A DNA stretch of 64,000 nt from Pedobacter psychrodurus. GTDB taxonomy: Bacteria; Bacteroidota; Bacteroidia; Sphingobacteriales; Sphingobacteriaceae. Within the stretch, counting starts at the first letter, position 1; each line of letters starts with the position of its first letter. Positions 36,714-46,115 of the stretch are shown in pieces. Both the position numbers and the translations under genes were made by a program. The notes beneath the pieces are model-generated. The model searched no databases and had not been told where the DNA came from. It saw only the letters and a program-made list of their open reading frames with translations. The stretch lies in assembly GCF_004331735.1 (NCBI RefSeq), contig NZ_SJSO01000017.1, positions 1 to 64,000 of the forward strand. Reading direction: 5' to 3'.

Positions 36714-37813
36714 CTCAAATCGCTGCGTACCGGAAAGTGATCTGATAATTTGGCTTGGGTAATTTTGTAATTTAACACCTCTAGTTCTTTAGAAGTGGCA
36801 ATATAATCGATCTGGAAATTAGGGAATTTGCCATTATAAGTTTTACCAAAACCATTCCCTTTTTTAATAAAACTATTGTTTAATCCCGCGGTAATTTGAG
36901 TAACCACGTAAGATGCTGGCGTATCGTTAAAATCGCCCGCAATGAGATAAGGTGTTTTACAGGTTGCCATTTCCTTTTTCATAATATCTACCTGGTCGCT
37001 ACGTTTCAAAAAAGCACTTTTCAGCATTCTTAAAATCCGTTTAGATGGCTGGAGTTCGGTATTCATTTCCTTAACCTTATCTAAGTATTCGTAGTCTTGC
37101 TTTTCGAAAGAAATAGATTGAAAATGTACATTATAAACCCTTAGCGTTTTTCCTTTAATGTTTAAATCGGTGTAAATACTCATATTACCAGCAAAGCCTT
37201 CAAGAAAAGGTATTTTACCAGACGCTTTAATCGGGAATTTAGAGAAAATGGCTAAGCCAGTTGCTTCGTAATCATTTTTACTGGTTGGTACGAAGTAGTA
37301 ATATTTTGTATTCAATAATGCTTTTAAACTGTCAACCGTATCAAATGCTCCCTTGTAACGGGTAAAAAATTCCTGGAAACAGATAATATCGGGATTTTGG
37401 TCTTTTACCACCTGAAGCATTTTTTCTTTTACTGATTCGGTATTGTCTTCGCCGTACAATTTAAAGCTATGCACGTTGTAAGTCATCATTCTGACGCTAT
37501 TTTCTGCCTTTTCGGTGCCACCTTCATCACCACCAACGGCAAAGGTCGCCTTTAACGTTTTAGCACCAAGTGCGATAAGAAGAATGGTAGCAATTGCGAA
37601 AACCCATTTTTTGCTTAAAAACCACCAAACCAGAAAGATAATATTTGCGAATAAAACGAAAGGGTAGGCCAGTCCGAAAAAAGCAATGATGCTGTGCGCT
37701 CTTGGATCCATATTGCCAGCGAGAACCCCTAAAAGCATTGCGATTGCCAATGCAACAGCAATGGGCAAAAGGAGTTTATCTAAAAAACTATATTTCTTCT
37801 TTGTTGTGGCCAT
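36701..37813 (-). CDS. Endonuclease/exonuclease/phosphatase (EEP) family membrane protein
   Basis: A 370-residue protein with three hydrophobic helices at about 15-90 (LLLPIAVALAIAMLLGVLAG, FVLFANIIFLVWWF, VFAIATILLIAL) and an EEP fold from about 108: MTYNVHSFKLYG, 'DIICFQEFFTRYKG' (catalytic Glu), 'RVYNVHFQSISF' (His), 'YLIAGDFNDTP' (Asp/Asn) and the terminal 'KLSDHFPVRSDL' (Asp-His). The active-site residues are all present, so it is probably a phosphodiesterase or phosphatase acting outside the inner membrane. Its ATG overlaps the rhomboid stop by one base (TAATG), showing translational coupling. Confidence 0.88.
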   Translation of the reverse strand: MATTKKKYSFLDKLLLPIAVALAIAMLLGVLAGNMDPRAHSIIAFFGLAYPFVLFANIIFLVWWFLSKKWVFAIATILLIALGAKTLKATFAVGGDEGGTEKAENSVRMMTYNVHSFKLYGEDNTESVKEKMLQVVKDQNPDIICFQEFFTRYKGAFDTVDSLKALLNTKYYYFVPTSKNDYEATGLAIFSKFPIKASGKIPFLEGFAGNMSIYTDLNIKGKTLRVYNVHFQSISFEKQDYEYLDKVKEMNTELQPSKRILRMLKSAFLKRSDQVDIMKKEMATCKTPYLIAGDFNDTPASYVVTQITAGLNNSFIKKGNGFGKTYNGKFPNFQIDYIATSKELEVLNYKITQAKLSDHFPVRSDLRFVP

Positions 37814-38667
37814 TAATCTTTACTTGCCTTAAATAGTTTTTCTTTTTCTACCGCTGTTAATTTATCGTATCCTGAGGTTGATATTTTATCTAAAATGGCA
37901 TCTATTTCCTGCTGAGAAACGCCGCCTTTAAAATCGGGTTTTTTAACCGGTTTTTCATTCCGAACTACCTTTAGTTTCGGTTTGCGTTCGAACAACTTGC
38001 TCCAATCCCTTCCGCTTTGCAAACTTTTAATGAAGGCGAAGCCCAATAACGCACCACCAATGTGTGCTAAACTTCCGCCAGCATTTACTGAGCCGATGGC
38101 AATAAAATCGAGTACAAAATATACAATGGCAATCCATTTAATTTTAACCTCACCAAAGAAAAGCAGCATGATGGTGTAATTGGGTACCAGTGTTGCGGCA
38201 GCAAAAATAATGGCCATTACGGAGGCTGATGCTCCAATAATGGTTACACCGGCTAATCCATCAGCATAAACAGGGAATATATTTAATGCTGCAATAGCAA
38301 ATAAACCACCAAACAAGCCACCTGCCAGGTATACAAAATGAAATTGCCTGCTTTTTAAGAAATTCATAAATATGTTGCCGAACCAAAATAATCCCAGCAT
38401 ATTAAACAGGATGTGAAGAATCCCATCATGAAAAAACATATAAATAAATAGGGTATAAAAACGCTCCGGTAATTTCGAAATGTTAGCGGGTAAGCCTACA
38501 TATTCTCTGATCCATAAATTAGCATCGATAGGGATACGGCCAAAAAACACAATTAGACCAATAATGGCTGTAACTAAAAAAAGTATTACATTAATCCCAA
38601 TGTAAAAGAACAATGGGTTGCCCGATTGAAAAACCTTGTATTTTAAATCTTTGAAAGTATTATTCAT
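37813..38667 (-). CDS. Rhomboid-family intramembrane serine protease with C-terminal tail
   Basis: The ATG at 38667 overlaps the previous rhomboid stop in ATGAATAA, which decides the start over the longer frame. The 284-residue protein has about six helices; 'FFHDGILHILFNMLGLFWFG' is the rhomboid HxxxN-type segment, the nucleophile Ser147 is in IIGASASV, and His202 is in SLAHIGGALLGF. The second glycine of the usual GxSG is Ala here. Residues about 240-284 form a soluble tail (KPDFKGGVSQQEIDAILDKI) of a kind seen in Bacteroidota rhomboids. It would cleave membrane proteins within the bilayer; substrates are unknown. Confidence 0.88.
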   Translation of the reverse strand: MNNTFKDLKYKVFQSGNPLFFYIGINVILFLVTAIIGLIVFFGRIPIDANLWIREYVGLPANISKLPERFYTLFIYMFFHDGILHILFNMLGLFWFGNIFMNFLKSRQFHFVYLAGGLFGGLFAIAALNIFPVYADGLAGVTIIGASASVMAIIFAAATLVPNYTIMLLFFGEVKIKWIAIVYFVLDFIAIGSVNAGGSLAHIGGALLGFAFIKSLQSGRDWSKLFERKPKLKVVRNEKPVKKPDFKGGVSQQEIDAILDKISTSGYDKLTAVEKEKLFKASKD

Positions 38668-39361
38668 AGAGTGTATAAAATGTATCGTTTTTGTCTTTCC
38701 ATATTTTAACAAGTATAAAGCCAATTAAGGCACCCCCAAGGTGGGCATAATGGGCAATAGAATCGCCTTGTATTGATGCAATGCCTAAAGATAACTCTAC
38801 TAAAATATAAATTGGTATAATGTATTTAGCTTTTACAGGAACTGGAATAAACATAATCAATAATTCGGCATTTGGATAAAGCATGCCAAAAGCGACCAAC
38901 AAGCCGAAAATGGCACCAGAGGCGCCAACCATACCACCATAATAAATCCCGCCTAAAGTATCCATTTGAGCCTGACTGGTAATGTGTTTCTGCCAACCAT
39001 CAAATAGGGTAATGTGACCAATAATCTGCTGAACTTCAAAAGCTTGTACTGCCCACTGTAAAAATAATGCGCCTAAACCTGTTATGAAATAGAATGCTAG
39101 AAATTTTTTAGCTCCCCACCTCGATTCGAGCAAGCTCCCAAAGGAATACAATGCAAACATGTTGAAGAAAATATGTGCAATACCCCCATGCATAAACATA
39201 TAGGTAATGGGCTGCCAGAGTCTAAAATTTGGTGAATCGAAATAAAATACAGCGAGTAAATTATCGAGCTTGAGGCTTGGAAGCAGGTTTGCCGCTGCAA
39301 AAAATAAGATGTTAATAATCAGTAGATTTTTTACTACCGGTGGAATATATATGTTATTCAT
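38660..39361 (-). CDS. Rhomboid-family intramembrane serine protease
   Basis: A 233-residue six-helix membrane protein. 'YMFMHGGIAHIFFNMFALYSFG' carries the His/Asn oxyanion segment, the nucleophile Ser148 sits in VGASGAIFG and the catalytic His207 in AHYAHLGGALIGF, so the catalytic dyad is complete. It follows mutL by 62 nt on the minus strand and overlaps the next rhomboid gene by 8 nt. Two consecutive rhomboids suggest a duplication with later divergence, since the second has an altered GxSG and an added tail. Confidence 0.92.
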   Translation of the reverse strand: MNNIYIPPVVKNLLIINILFFAAANLLPSLKLDNLLAVFYFDSPNFRLWQPITYMFMHGGIAHIFFNMFALYSFGSLLESRWGAKKFLAFYFITGLGALFLQWAVQAFEVQQIIGHITLFDGWQKHITSQAQMDTLGGIYYGGMVGASGAIFGLLVAFGMLYPNAELLIMFIPVPVKAKYIIPIYILVELSLGIASIQGDSIAHYAHLGGALIGFILVKIWKDKNDTFYTLYE

Positions 39362-39423
39362 TTAATTTTTTGTTGTTTTAAGCGGCAAAGTTTAATCTTT
39401 ATTTGTTACCCTAAACCCTAAAC

Positions 39424-41259
39424 CTATTTCTCAAACTTCCTATCCAACTCCGCTAAAGTAATCGTTTGGATAATCGGTTTGCCACTCACGCTAAAGTTAG
39501 GTGTTTTACAGGCAAAAAGTTCATCAATCAAGGTATTCATTTCTTCCTGGCCAAGGCTTGTTCCCGCTTTTATGGCGCTGTTTTTCGCTAAACTCCTGGC
39601 AAGGCTGTCGCGTTTGCTTAGTTTTAGTTCTTGTTGTGAATTTTTAAAGCCTTCAATCAATTGTTCAAATAACTGCGTTTCGTTAATGTTGCTACTACCC
39701 AGGTCAACTGGCACACCTTCTACTACCAACGTATTTTTCCCAAATTCCCGTACATCGAAGCCTAAACTTTTTATATCATCCAGTAAACTTTTGGCCAGTT
39801 CAAAATCATTGGCATTAAGGGTAATGGTTTGTGGAAATAAACTCTGCTGCGATGCACCTTTGCGGTCATCCAGATGTACGAGAAAACGCTCGTAAAGGAT
39901 CCGCTCATGTGCCATTTGTTGATCGATCACCATTAATCCCGACTTAATCTGCGAAACAATATAACGGTTATGCAATTGCATGTACTGCTTTTGCTTGGTT
40001 TCTAAAACAGTTTCATCAGCATAAATAGAGGTTTGCTCTACAATTGGCTGTTCTGTTATTTCGTAAAGCGAACCCCAGTTTTTAGCACTTGGCTTGGCTT
40101 CATAGTTTCTTGGTGAAGTAGCATAACCCGATGTAGAACTGCTATCACTGGCAAAAGGATTAAAATCAGGATTGAAATTGATGCTCGGCGGTACAATATC
40201 TTCAACCGCTTTTTGCGTAATCATGTTACTGAAACCCGTTTCCTGATCAAAATCTAAAGTTGGCGAAATGTTATACCGCCCAATGGAACGTTTTACGGCC
40301 GATTTCATGATTGCATAAATAGATTTTTCATCCAGATATTTAATCTCTGTTTTGGTAGGATGCACGTTTACGTCAATTTTCGACGGATCGATCTCGATAA
40401 ACAGCACATACAGCGGGTAACTGTCATCCGGTAATAAATCTTCGAAAGCAGAACTTACCGCATGGTTTAAATAGGGGTCCTTAATAAAACGGTTATTCAC
40501 AAAAAAGAACTGTTCCCCCCTGGTTTTCTTTGCAAAAGCAGGTTTTCCGATGTATCCTTTTAGGTTAATAATGGTCGTTTCCTCTTCAACAGGAACCAAA
40601 CGTTCATTATAGTTGTTGCCAAACAGGTGGACTATACGCTGTTTTAAATTGCCTTTTGGTAAGTTGAAAATCTCGGTGCCGTCATGGTGCAAACTAAAAA
40701 ATACAGCAGGGTGCGCCAATGCTATCCGTTGAAATTCATCCAGAATATGGCGCATTTCTACCGGATTGCTTTTAAGGAAATTCCTTCTGGCAGGTGTATT
40801 GAAAAATAAGTTTTTAATCGAAATTTGCGTTCCTGGAGAAGTGGCAACGGGCTCCTGATTGGTTACCTGCGCACCTTCGATAGAGATACAGGTACCGATT
40901 TCATCTTCATGCCTGCGGGTTTTCATTTCTACCTGCGAAATTGCCGCAATAGAAGCCATGGCCTCACCTCTGAAACCCATGGTACGGATGGCGAATAAAT
41001 CTTCCGCTTTTTTCACCTTCGAAGTGGCATGGCGCTCGAAACACATTCTGGCATCTGTAACACTCATTCCACAGCCATTATCTATAATCTGAATCAATGC
41101 CTTACCAGCATCTTTTACTACCAGTTGGATTTTGTCTGCGCCGGCATCTATCGAATTTTCGAGCAATTCCTTTACCGCAGAGGCAGGTCGTTGAACAACT
41201 TCTCCAGCAGCAATTTGATTGGCTACAGCATCAGGCAATAAGTGAATAATATCAGTCAT
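39424..41259 (-). CDS. mutL: DNA mismatch repair protein MutL
   Basis: A 611-residue protein with the GHKL ATPase N-terminus: IAAGEVVQRPASAVKELLEN (motif I, Glu/Asn), IDNGCGM (motif II), and TMGFRGEAMASIAAIS (motif III). 'VDVNVHPTKTEIKYLDE' marks the second N-terminal subdomain. The C-terminal dimerisation domain starts near residue 425. It couples MutS recognition to strand excision. The endonuclease motif expected as DQHAx2Ex4E reads D446-QQMAHERILY-E457, and no CPHGRP-like metal site is seen near the C-terminus, so nicking ability is doubtful. First gene of the operon with the two rhomboids and the EEP protein. Confidence 0.95.
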   Translation of the reverse strand: MTDIIHLLPDAVANQIAAGEVVQRPASAVKELLENSIDAGADKIQLVVKDAGKALIQIIDNGCGMSVTDARMCFERHATSKVKKAEDLFAIRTMGFRGEAMASIAAISQVEMKTRRHEDEIGTCISIEGAQVTNQEPVATSPGTQISIKNLFFNTPARRNFLKSNPVEMRHILDEFQRIALAHPAVFFSLHHDGTEIFNLPKGNLKQRIVHLFGNNYNERLVPVEEETTIINLKGYIGKPAFAKKTRGEQFFFVNNRFIKDPYLNHAVSSAFEDLLPDDSYPLYVLFIEIDPSKIDVNVHPTKTEIKYLDEKSIYAIMKSAVKRSIGRYNISPTLDFDQETGFSNMITQKAVEDIVPPSINFNPDFNPFASDSSSTSGYATSPRNYEAKPSAKNWGSLYEITEQPIVEQTSIYADETVLETKQKQYMQLHNRYIVSQIKSGLMVIDQQMAHERILYERFLVHLDDRKGASQQSLFPQTITLNANDFELAKSLLDDIKSLGFDVREFGKNTLVVEGVPVDLGSSNINETQLFEQLIEGFKNSQQELKLSKRDSLARSLAKNSAIKAGTSLGQEEMNTLIDELFACKTPNFSVSGKPIIQTITLAELDRKFEK

Positions 41260-41731
41260 GTATTAAGGCAAAGTGAATTTGCTAAATTATGCAAAATAAG
41301 CTTAAAGAACCCGATTTGTTTAAAACTCAACATGTAAATGACTGTAGGTAAATAGATTTAATTGCCTGGTAGGTTTGTTTTGCATTGGTTGTTATTCTGA
41401 ATACAGTGAAGGATCTGTAAGGGGAATAATTAATTTCGTACGTTTCCAATTTTTGAGAATTATTTTTTTGAAAAGCAGGGTTCTGTGTTTATCGGTTCCA
41501 ATAGTCCTGCCGTACACTGTAGTCCCGATTGAAAAAATCGGGAGCTGCCGTTCCCGTCAGGTTTATTTCACGAAAGTTTGTCATTCTGAACGCAGTGAAG
41601 AATCTTTTATCTCTAAAAGCGGTGGCAAATCATACATGTCAGATGAGATTGGCATCAAAATGACGCAAATAAGTCGCAGTTGAATGTAGATGCAATCCAT
41701 TACATTTGTTCAACGCAATTGTTTAAAAATC
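41260..41731. other. Divergent intergenic region with GTCATTCTGAACG repeats
   Basis: No gene. Repeat words TTATTCTGAATACAGTGAAG (about 41391) and GTCATTCTGAACGCAGTGAA (41580) are two copies of one short family; the second unit ends at ATCAAAATGACGC (about 41655-41667). A CCCGATT/AATCGGG hairpin is at 41524-41542. The promoter of the next gene lies at the right end. Confidence 0.55.
41680..41708 (+). promoter_or_regulatory. Predicted promoter of the XRE/membrane regulator
   Basis: TTG at 41680-41682, an 18-nt spacer and TACATTTG at 41701-41708 fit the Bacteroidota -33/-7 pattern. Transcription would start near 41714. This excludes a start codon at 41690 and supports the ATG at 41732. Confidence 0.5.
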
Positions 41732-42295
41732 ATGAAATTATCTGATAAGGTAAAAGAACTTAGAATCCAGCATGGCTTTAGTCAGGAAGAACTGGCCAGG
41801 CAAACGCAATTGAGTTTGCGGACCATTCAGCGGATCGAACAAAATGAAACCGAAGCAAGAGGAGATACTTTAAAAAGGTTGGCCCAGGTTTTTAATTTAA
41901 AGCCAGTGGAGCTAATCGGCCAGGTTGAACAAGAGCAGACTTATTTGATCCCCCTCTTAAATCTCTCGGCGCTAAGTTTTATCATTTATCCAATATTGGG
42001 TTTTATTGTGCCTTTAATTTTGTGGTATTTTAAACGCAACGGAGATAAAAGTCTGGATGAAGCAGGTAAAAAACTAATTAACTTTCAGGCTACTTGGACA
42101 CTAGCAATAACTTTGGTATATGGCTTTTCTATATTTGCTAAAGTAATGCATTTTAGAGGTATGTTCAGTTTTTATACCTATCTGGCAATCCCTTATGGCT
42201 TTTATGCATTAAATTTTATACTAATTGTGATTAATACTATCCGGAGCAAGAATTTGAAAGAAGTAATTTATAAGCCTGCAATTCCATTTTTTTAA
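41732..42295 (+). CDS. XRE-type HTH protein with C-terminal DUF4870-like membrane domain
   Basis: A 187-residue protein. Residues about 6-62 form an XRE/Cro HTH (LRIQHGFSQEELARQTQLSL, RTIQRIEQNETEARGDTLKR). Residues 75-175 have four hydrophobic helices (LSALSFIIYPILGFIVPLIL, ATWTLAITLVYGFSIFAKVM, YTYLAIPYGFYALNFILIVI) and the central KSLDEAGKKLINFQATWTL of DUF4870 proteins. It is therefore a membrane-tethered DNA-binding protein, a fairly common arrangement in Bacteroidota. Target genes are unknown. The predicted promoter fixes the start. Confidence 0.85.
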   Translation: MKLSDKVKELRIQHGFSQEELARQTQLSLRTIQRIEQNETEARGDTLKRLAQVFNLKPVELIGQVEQEQTYLIPLLNLSALSFIIYPILGFIVPLILWYFKRNGDKSLDEAGKKLINFQATWTLAITLVYGFSIFAKVMHFRGMFSFYTYLAIPYGFYALNFILIVINTIRSKNLKEVIYKPAIPFF

Positions 42296-42602
42296 GCTTC
42301 TTCAAATCAGCTTTTTGGAGGTTTGTTATCTCAAATTAATTCGGGGTTGTAATGCCTTGCTAGATTTTGTAGGTGCATTTAAAGGGTGGTGCCAGAAATA
42401 AATAATCTAAGTATTCTGCAAGACACCGACTGCGGCTAGTTCCGTGTTTCGGTGGCAAAAAAACTAAGAAAATAAAAATCTGTGTTTATCAGTGCGCATC
42501 TGTGGTAAAAAAACTAATTGTCGCAGTTCAACACGATAACTATCCTTTCTGTAAAACCGAATTTACAAATCCAAATGCTTTCAATTTTCTATCTTTATCG
42601 AT
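42296..42602. other. Gene-free gap
   Basis: Nothing coding. Two similar words, GGTGGCAAAAAAACTAAG (about 42450) and TGTGGTAAAAAAACTAAT (about 42502), look like dispersed-repeat remnants. TATCTTTA at about 42591, 7/8 to the -7 consensus, is 5 nt before the next ATG. Confidence 0.4.
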
Positions 42603-44237
42603 ATGAAATCCATTTTATACAGCCTTTTTCTAGCCATACTGTTCACTTCTTGTACCAAGAAAGAAGAAGTTGATGTAATTGTGTACAACGCAAAGGTTTA
42701 TACTGTTAATAGTAAATTTGATACAGTTGAAGCTTTTGCGGTAAAAAACGGTAAAATTTTGGACCTCGGTAAAACGGACGATATCCAGGCAAAATATGCA
42801 GGAAAGGAAGAAATTAATGCCGATGGAAAAGCCGTTTATCCAGGTTTTATAGATGCCCATGCCCATTTTTACGGCTATGGCCAAAGTTTGCAAACAGCTG
42901 ATTTAAGAGAAACGAAATCGTGGGATGAAGTGCTCGTACGCTTAACCGGCTTTGCCAAAACGCATCCTGATGGTTGGTTAATTGGCAATGGCTGGGACCA
43001 AAACGATTGGGAAAATAAAGCTTTTCCAACAAATGAAAAGTTAACAGTACTTTTTCCAGGTCGCCCGGTATTTTTAAACCGTATCGATGGTCATGCAGCC
43101 ATTGCCAACCAAAAAGCTTTGGATGATGCTGGCATTAAAGGCGAGCAGAAATTGGTGGGTGGCGATATGCTTACCGAAAATGGAAAGCTCACCGGTGTGC
43201 TAATTGATAATGCTGTAGCTTTAGTAGAACGTAAAATTCCATCACCAGATGCTAAATTGGCCGAAAAGATATTTATCGACGCACAGAAAAACTGTTTCGC
43301 AGCAGGCTTAACCACCATTGATGATTGCGGCTTAAGTTATCTGGCTGTCGAATTTATCGAAAAACTGCAGAAAGAGAACAAACTGAAAATGAGGCTGTAT
43401 GTGATGCTTTCGGATGAACCCGATAATTATAAATACCTGTTTAGTCGCGGACCGATTAAAACTGATCGGTTAAATGTTCGGGCATTTAAAGTGTATGCCG
43501 ATGGTGCTTTAGGCTCGCGTGGGGCCTGCCTGCTGCAGCCTTATAGCGATATGCCCAATAAAACGGGTTTTCTATTGAGCGATCAAAAACATTTTGAAGA
43601 AGTAGCCACAAAAATTGCTGCTAATCATTTCCAGATGTGTACCCATGCCATTGGCGATTCGGCTAATCGGGTAATCCTCAAGATCTACAATAAAGTGCTG
43701 AAGGGCAAAAACGATAAGCGTTGGCGCATTGAGCATGCTCAGGTAGTGAATGCCAACGATTTTGGTTTATTTGGAAGCGCCAGTATTGTTCCATCCGTTC
43801 AGCCAACGCACGCCACTTCTGATATGTACTGGGCCGGACAGCGTTTGGGTGACGAAAGATTAAAAAGTGCTTATGCTTACAAACAATTGTTAAAACAAAA
43901 CGGTTGGATTCCTTTGGGTACCGATTTTCCGGTCGAAAACATTAATCCATTATTAACGTTTTATGCAGCAACAGTGAGAGAAGATGCAAAAGGTTTTCCA
44001 AAAGGGGGCTTCCAGGTAGAAAATGCCCTAACACCTGAAGAAGCTTTACGTGGAATGACCATTTGGGCAGCAAAAGCCAATTTTGAAGAACACGAAAAGG
44101 GCAGTTTGGAGAAAGGCAAATTAGCCGATTTTGTTATACTCGATCACGATATTTTGAAATCATCACCACAAAACATATTGAAAACAAAAGTTTTAAAAAC
44201 CTACCTGAACGGAGAAAAAGTATATGAAGCGAAATAG
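42603..44237 (+). CDS. YtcJ-like amidohydrolase lipoprotein
   Basis: A 544-residue protein with lipobox ending at Cys17 (LFTSC), so an envelope lipoprotein. It is an Amidohydrolase_3 enzyme: the metal-binding HxH is at H86/H88 in FIDAHAHF, further ligands appear in 'MCTHAIGDSAN' and 'RIEHAQ', and a late Asp in 'LGTDFPVE'. 'GWLIGNGWDQNDW' and 'ALTPEEALRGMTIWAAKANF' are typical of the YtcJ group. It probably hydrolyses amide or imine bonds of a small molecule using bound metal. It overlaps the next gene by 14 nt, indicating coupled expression. Confidence 0.9.
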   Translation: MKSILYSLFLAILFTSCTKKEEVDVIVYNAKVYTVNSKFDTVEAFAVKNGKILDLGKTDDIQAKYAGKEEINADGKAVYPGFIDAHAHFYGYGQSLQTADLRETKSWDEVLVRLTGFAKTHPDGWLIGNGWDQNDWENKAFPTNEKLTVLFPGRPVFLNRIDGHAAIANQKALDDAGIKGEQKLVGGDMLTENGKLTGVLIDNAVALVERKIPSPDAKLAEKIFIDAQKNCFAAGLTTIDDCGLSYLAVEFIEKLQKENKLKMRLYVMLSDEPDNYKYLFSRGPIKTDRLNVRAFKVYADGALGSRGACLLQPYSDMPNKTGFLLSDQKHFEEVATKIAANHFQMCTHAIGDSANRVILKIYNKVLKGKNDKRWRIEHAQVVNANDFGLFGSASIVPSVQPTHATSDMYWAGQRLGDERLKSAYAYKQLLKQNGWIPLGTDFPVENINPLLTFYAATVREDAKGFPKGGFQVENALTPEEALRGMTIWAAKANFEEHEKGSLEKGKLADFVILDHDILKSSPQNILKTKVLKTYLNGEKVYEAK

Positions 44238-46041
44238 ATTGTGTATCCTGGCTGTAGCATTTTGCTGCAATGTTTTATGTTTAATGGCTTGCGCACAGGA
44301 GCATACTGCGAATGAGAAAAAACTGGCCATTGCCAATGCGATAGCTAATACAACGGTGTTGTTAAACAATCAGGATGGTGTTATTCCTTTAAAATCACTA
44401 GAGAAAAAGAACATTGCTTCGGTTAGCCTTAGTTTTGCTTATAGTGCCGTTTTCGATAGTCTGGCCAATAAATATGATAAAATCACTTCATTTTCTGCCG
44501 ATTCTTATAGAGATAGCTTGAATTTGAACGATTTAGAAGATGATCTTAAATATTTTAATACCATCTTAATTTCAATTGATGATCAAAATGTAAACAAAGC
44601 CAAATACATTAATTTCATCAACAGTATAAGTAAAAATAAACAGGTAATTATTTCTTTTTTTGGTAACGGACCTGGTTTAAAATCATTCGATCTGTTAAAA
44701 TCGCCAATTGTATGGACAGGTCAAAACAATATTGATGCTGCTGCTATTGTGCCACAATATATTTTTGGTGGCATTGCCGCTTCTAATAAGTTAACCACGG
44801 CATATTCTGCCCGTCATACCATGGGCTCGGGTTTTACTACAACGGCCACACGTTTAAAGTACACCGTACCCGAAGATGCAGGTTTAAACTCCAATAATTT
44901 AAAAGAGATTGATGCCATTGCTGCTGAAGCGATTGCACAGAAAGCAACGCCGGGATTGGTGGTTTTAGTAGCCAAAGATGGCAAAGTGATTTTTAATAAG
45001 GCTTATGGCACACATACCTATGATACCAATGTGCCTGATAAAGTAACCGATATTTTCGATCTGGCTTCGGTAACCAAGGTAACAGCAACCACGCCTGCTG
45101 TAATGCGTTTGTTTGAAGAAGGAAAGTTAAAACTAGATACCAACATTGGTGCTTATATCCCAAAGGCGCGTACCACGCCGATGAACAACATTCAGGTGCG
45201 CGAAGTGATGTTGCACCAGGCAGGTTTCATTCCCTATATCCCTTTCCACGATTATGTTAAAACAGGCGATTATAGCAGGGATTCATCAGCAGCCTATCCA
45301 ACCAAGGTTGCCGATAACTATTATATCAAAAAAGGCTTTTTTAAAGATTTTATGTGGCCTAAAATGCTCAATTCGCCGATTAAAACACGTGGTAAATATG
45401 TGTACAGTGATATCAGTATGTATGTGATGAAAGATATTGTAGAACACATCAGCGAAGAACCTTTAAACCAATATACTTACGAAAACTTTTACAAACCATT
45501 AGGTATGCAAACGGCAGGTTTCTTACCTCGTAACCGTTTTAAACCGGAGCAGATTATTCCGACAGAAGATGATAAGTATTTCAGAAAAACCCTGCTAGTA
45601 GGTTATGTACACGACCAGGGAGCGGCTTTGGCGGGTGGTGTTTCTGGCCATGCAGGTTTATTTGCCAGTGCCAACGACCTGGCCATTATTTATCAGATGC
45701 TTTTAAACCGAGGTACTTATGGTGGTGTAGAATATTTCAAAAACTCAACGGTTGATATGTTTACGTCGAAACAATCAAATGTAAGCCGTAGAGGCCTAGG
45801 CTTCGACCGTTGGGATCCGGATAGTACCAAACATTACCCGTCGGAACTGGCTTCTCCACAAACCTATGGCCATACAGGTTATACCGGAACTTGTGTTTGG
45901 GTAGATCCATCCCGTGGTTTGGTGTATGTATTTTTATCTAACCGTGTTAACCCTACCGTTACGGATAAACTATCAAACCTAAAAATTAGAGGTAGGATAG
46001 AAGATGTGGTAAACAAAGCTATTGATGAATCGAAGAAATAA
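44224..46041 (+). CDS. Serine beta-lactamase-like hydrolase with a GH3 C-domain-like N-terminus
   Basis: A 605-residue exported protein with signal peptide about 1-25. Residues about 35-215 resemble the C-terminal domain of GH3 enzymes (ANTTVLLNNQDGVIPLKSLE, IISFFGNGPGLKSFD). From about 225 to the end is a class C beta-lactamase/PBP4-like fold: nucleophile Ser282 and Lys285 in ASVTKVTAT, Tyr394 in YVYSD, and HTG at 550-552 in place of KTG. In longer Bacteroidota proteins of this type a GH3 catalytic domain precedes these parts; it is absent here. It may act on peptidoglycan or D-amino-acid peptides. Coupled to the amidohydrolase by a 14-nt overlap. Confidence 0.85.
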   Translation: MKRNRLCILAVAFCCNVLCLMACAQEHTANEKKLAIANAIANTTVLLNNQDGVIPLKSLEKKNIASVSLSFAYSAVFDSLANKYDKITSFSADSYRDSLNLNDLEDDLKYFNTILISIDDQNVNKAKYINFINSISKNKQVIISFFGNGPGLKSFDLLKSPIVWTGQNNIDAAAIVPQYIFGGIAASNKLTTAYSARHTMGSGFTTTATRLKYTVPEDAGLNSNNLKEIDAIAAEAIAQKATPGLVVLVAKDGKVIFNKAYGTHTYDTNVPDKVTDIFDLASVTKVTATTPAVMRLFEEGKLKLDTNIGAYIPKARTTPMNNIQVREVMLHQAGFIPYIPFHDYVKTGDYSRDSSAAYPTKVADNYYIKKGFFKDFMWPKMLNSPIKTRGKYVYSDISMYVMKDIVEHISEEPLNQYTYENFYKPLGMQTAGFLPRNRFKPEQIIPTEDDKYFRKTLLVGYVHDQGAALAGGVSGHAGLFASANDLAIIYQMLLNRGTYGGVEYFKNSTVDMFTSKQSNVSRRGLGFDRWDPDSTKHYPSELASPQTYGHTGYTGTCVWVDPSRGLVYVFLSNRVNPTVTDKLSNLKIRGRIEDVVNKAIDESKK

Positions 46042-46067
46042 ACCTGGTTTGGATAAATAAATTGAGA

Positions 46068-46107
46068 GTTGTCAACTTTAGTAGCTGTTTGCCTAAAAGT
46101 TGACAAC
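46068..46107. terminator. Hairpin between convergent genes
   Basis: GTTGTCAACTTTAG (46068-46081) pairs with CTAAAAGTTGACAAC (46093-46107) with one bulged A. It lies between the plus-strand stop at 46041 and the minus-strand stop at 46116, so it may terminate both transcripts. The T-run is weak. Confidence 0.5.
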
Positions 46108-46115
46108 CCTTTAAA

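Noticed and set aside
39408..39425. Telomere-like CCCTAAACCCTAAA run
   Set aside because: Only about two and a half units between two bacterial genes; chance low-complexity DNA.
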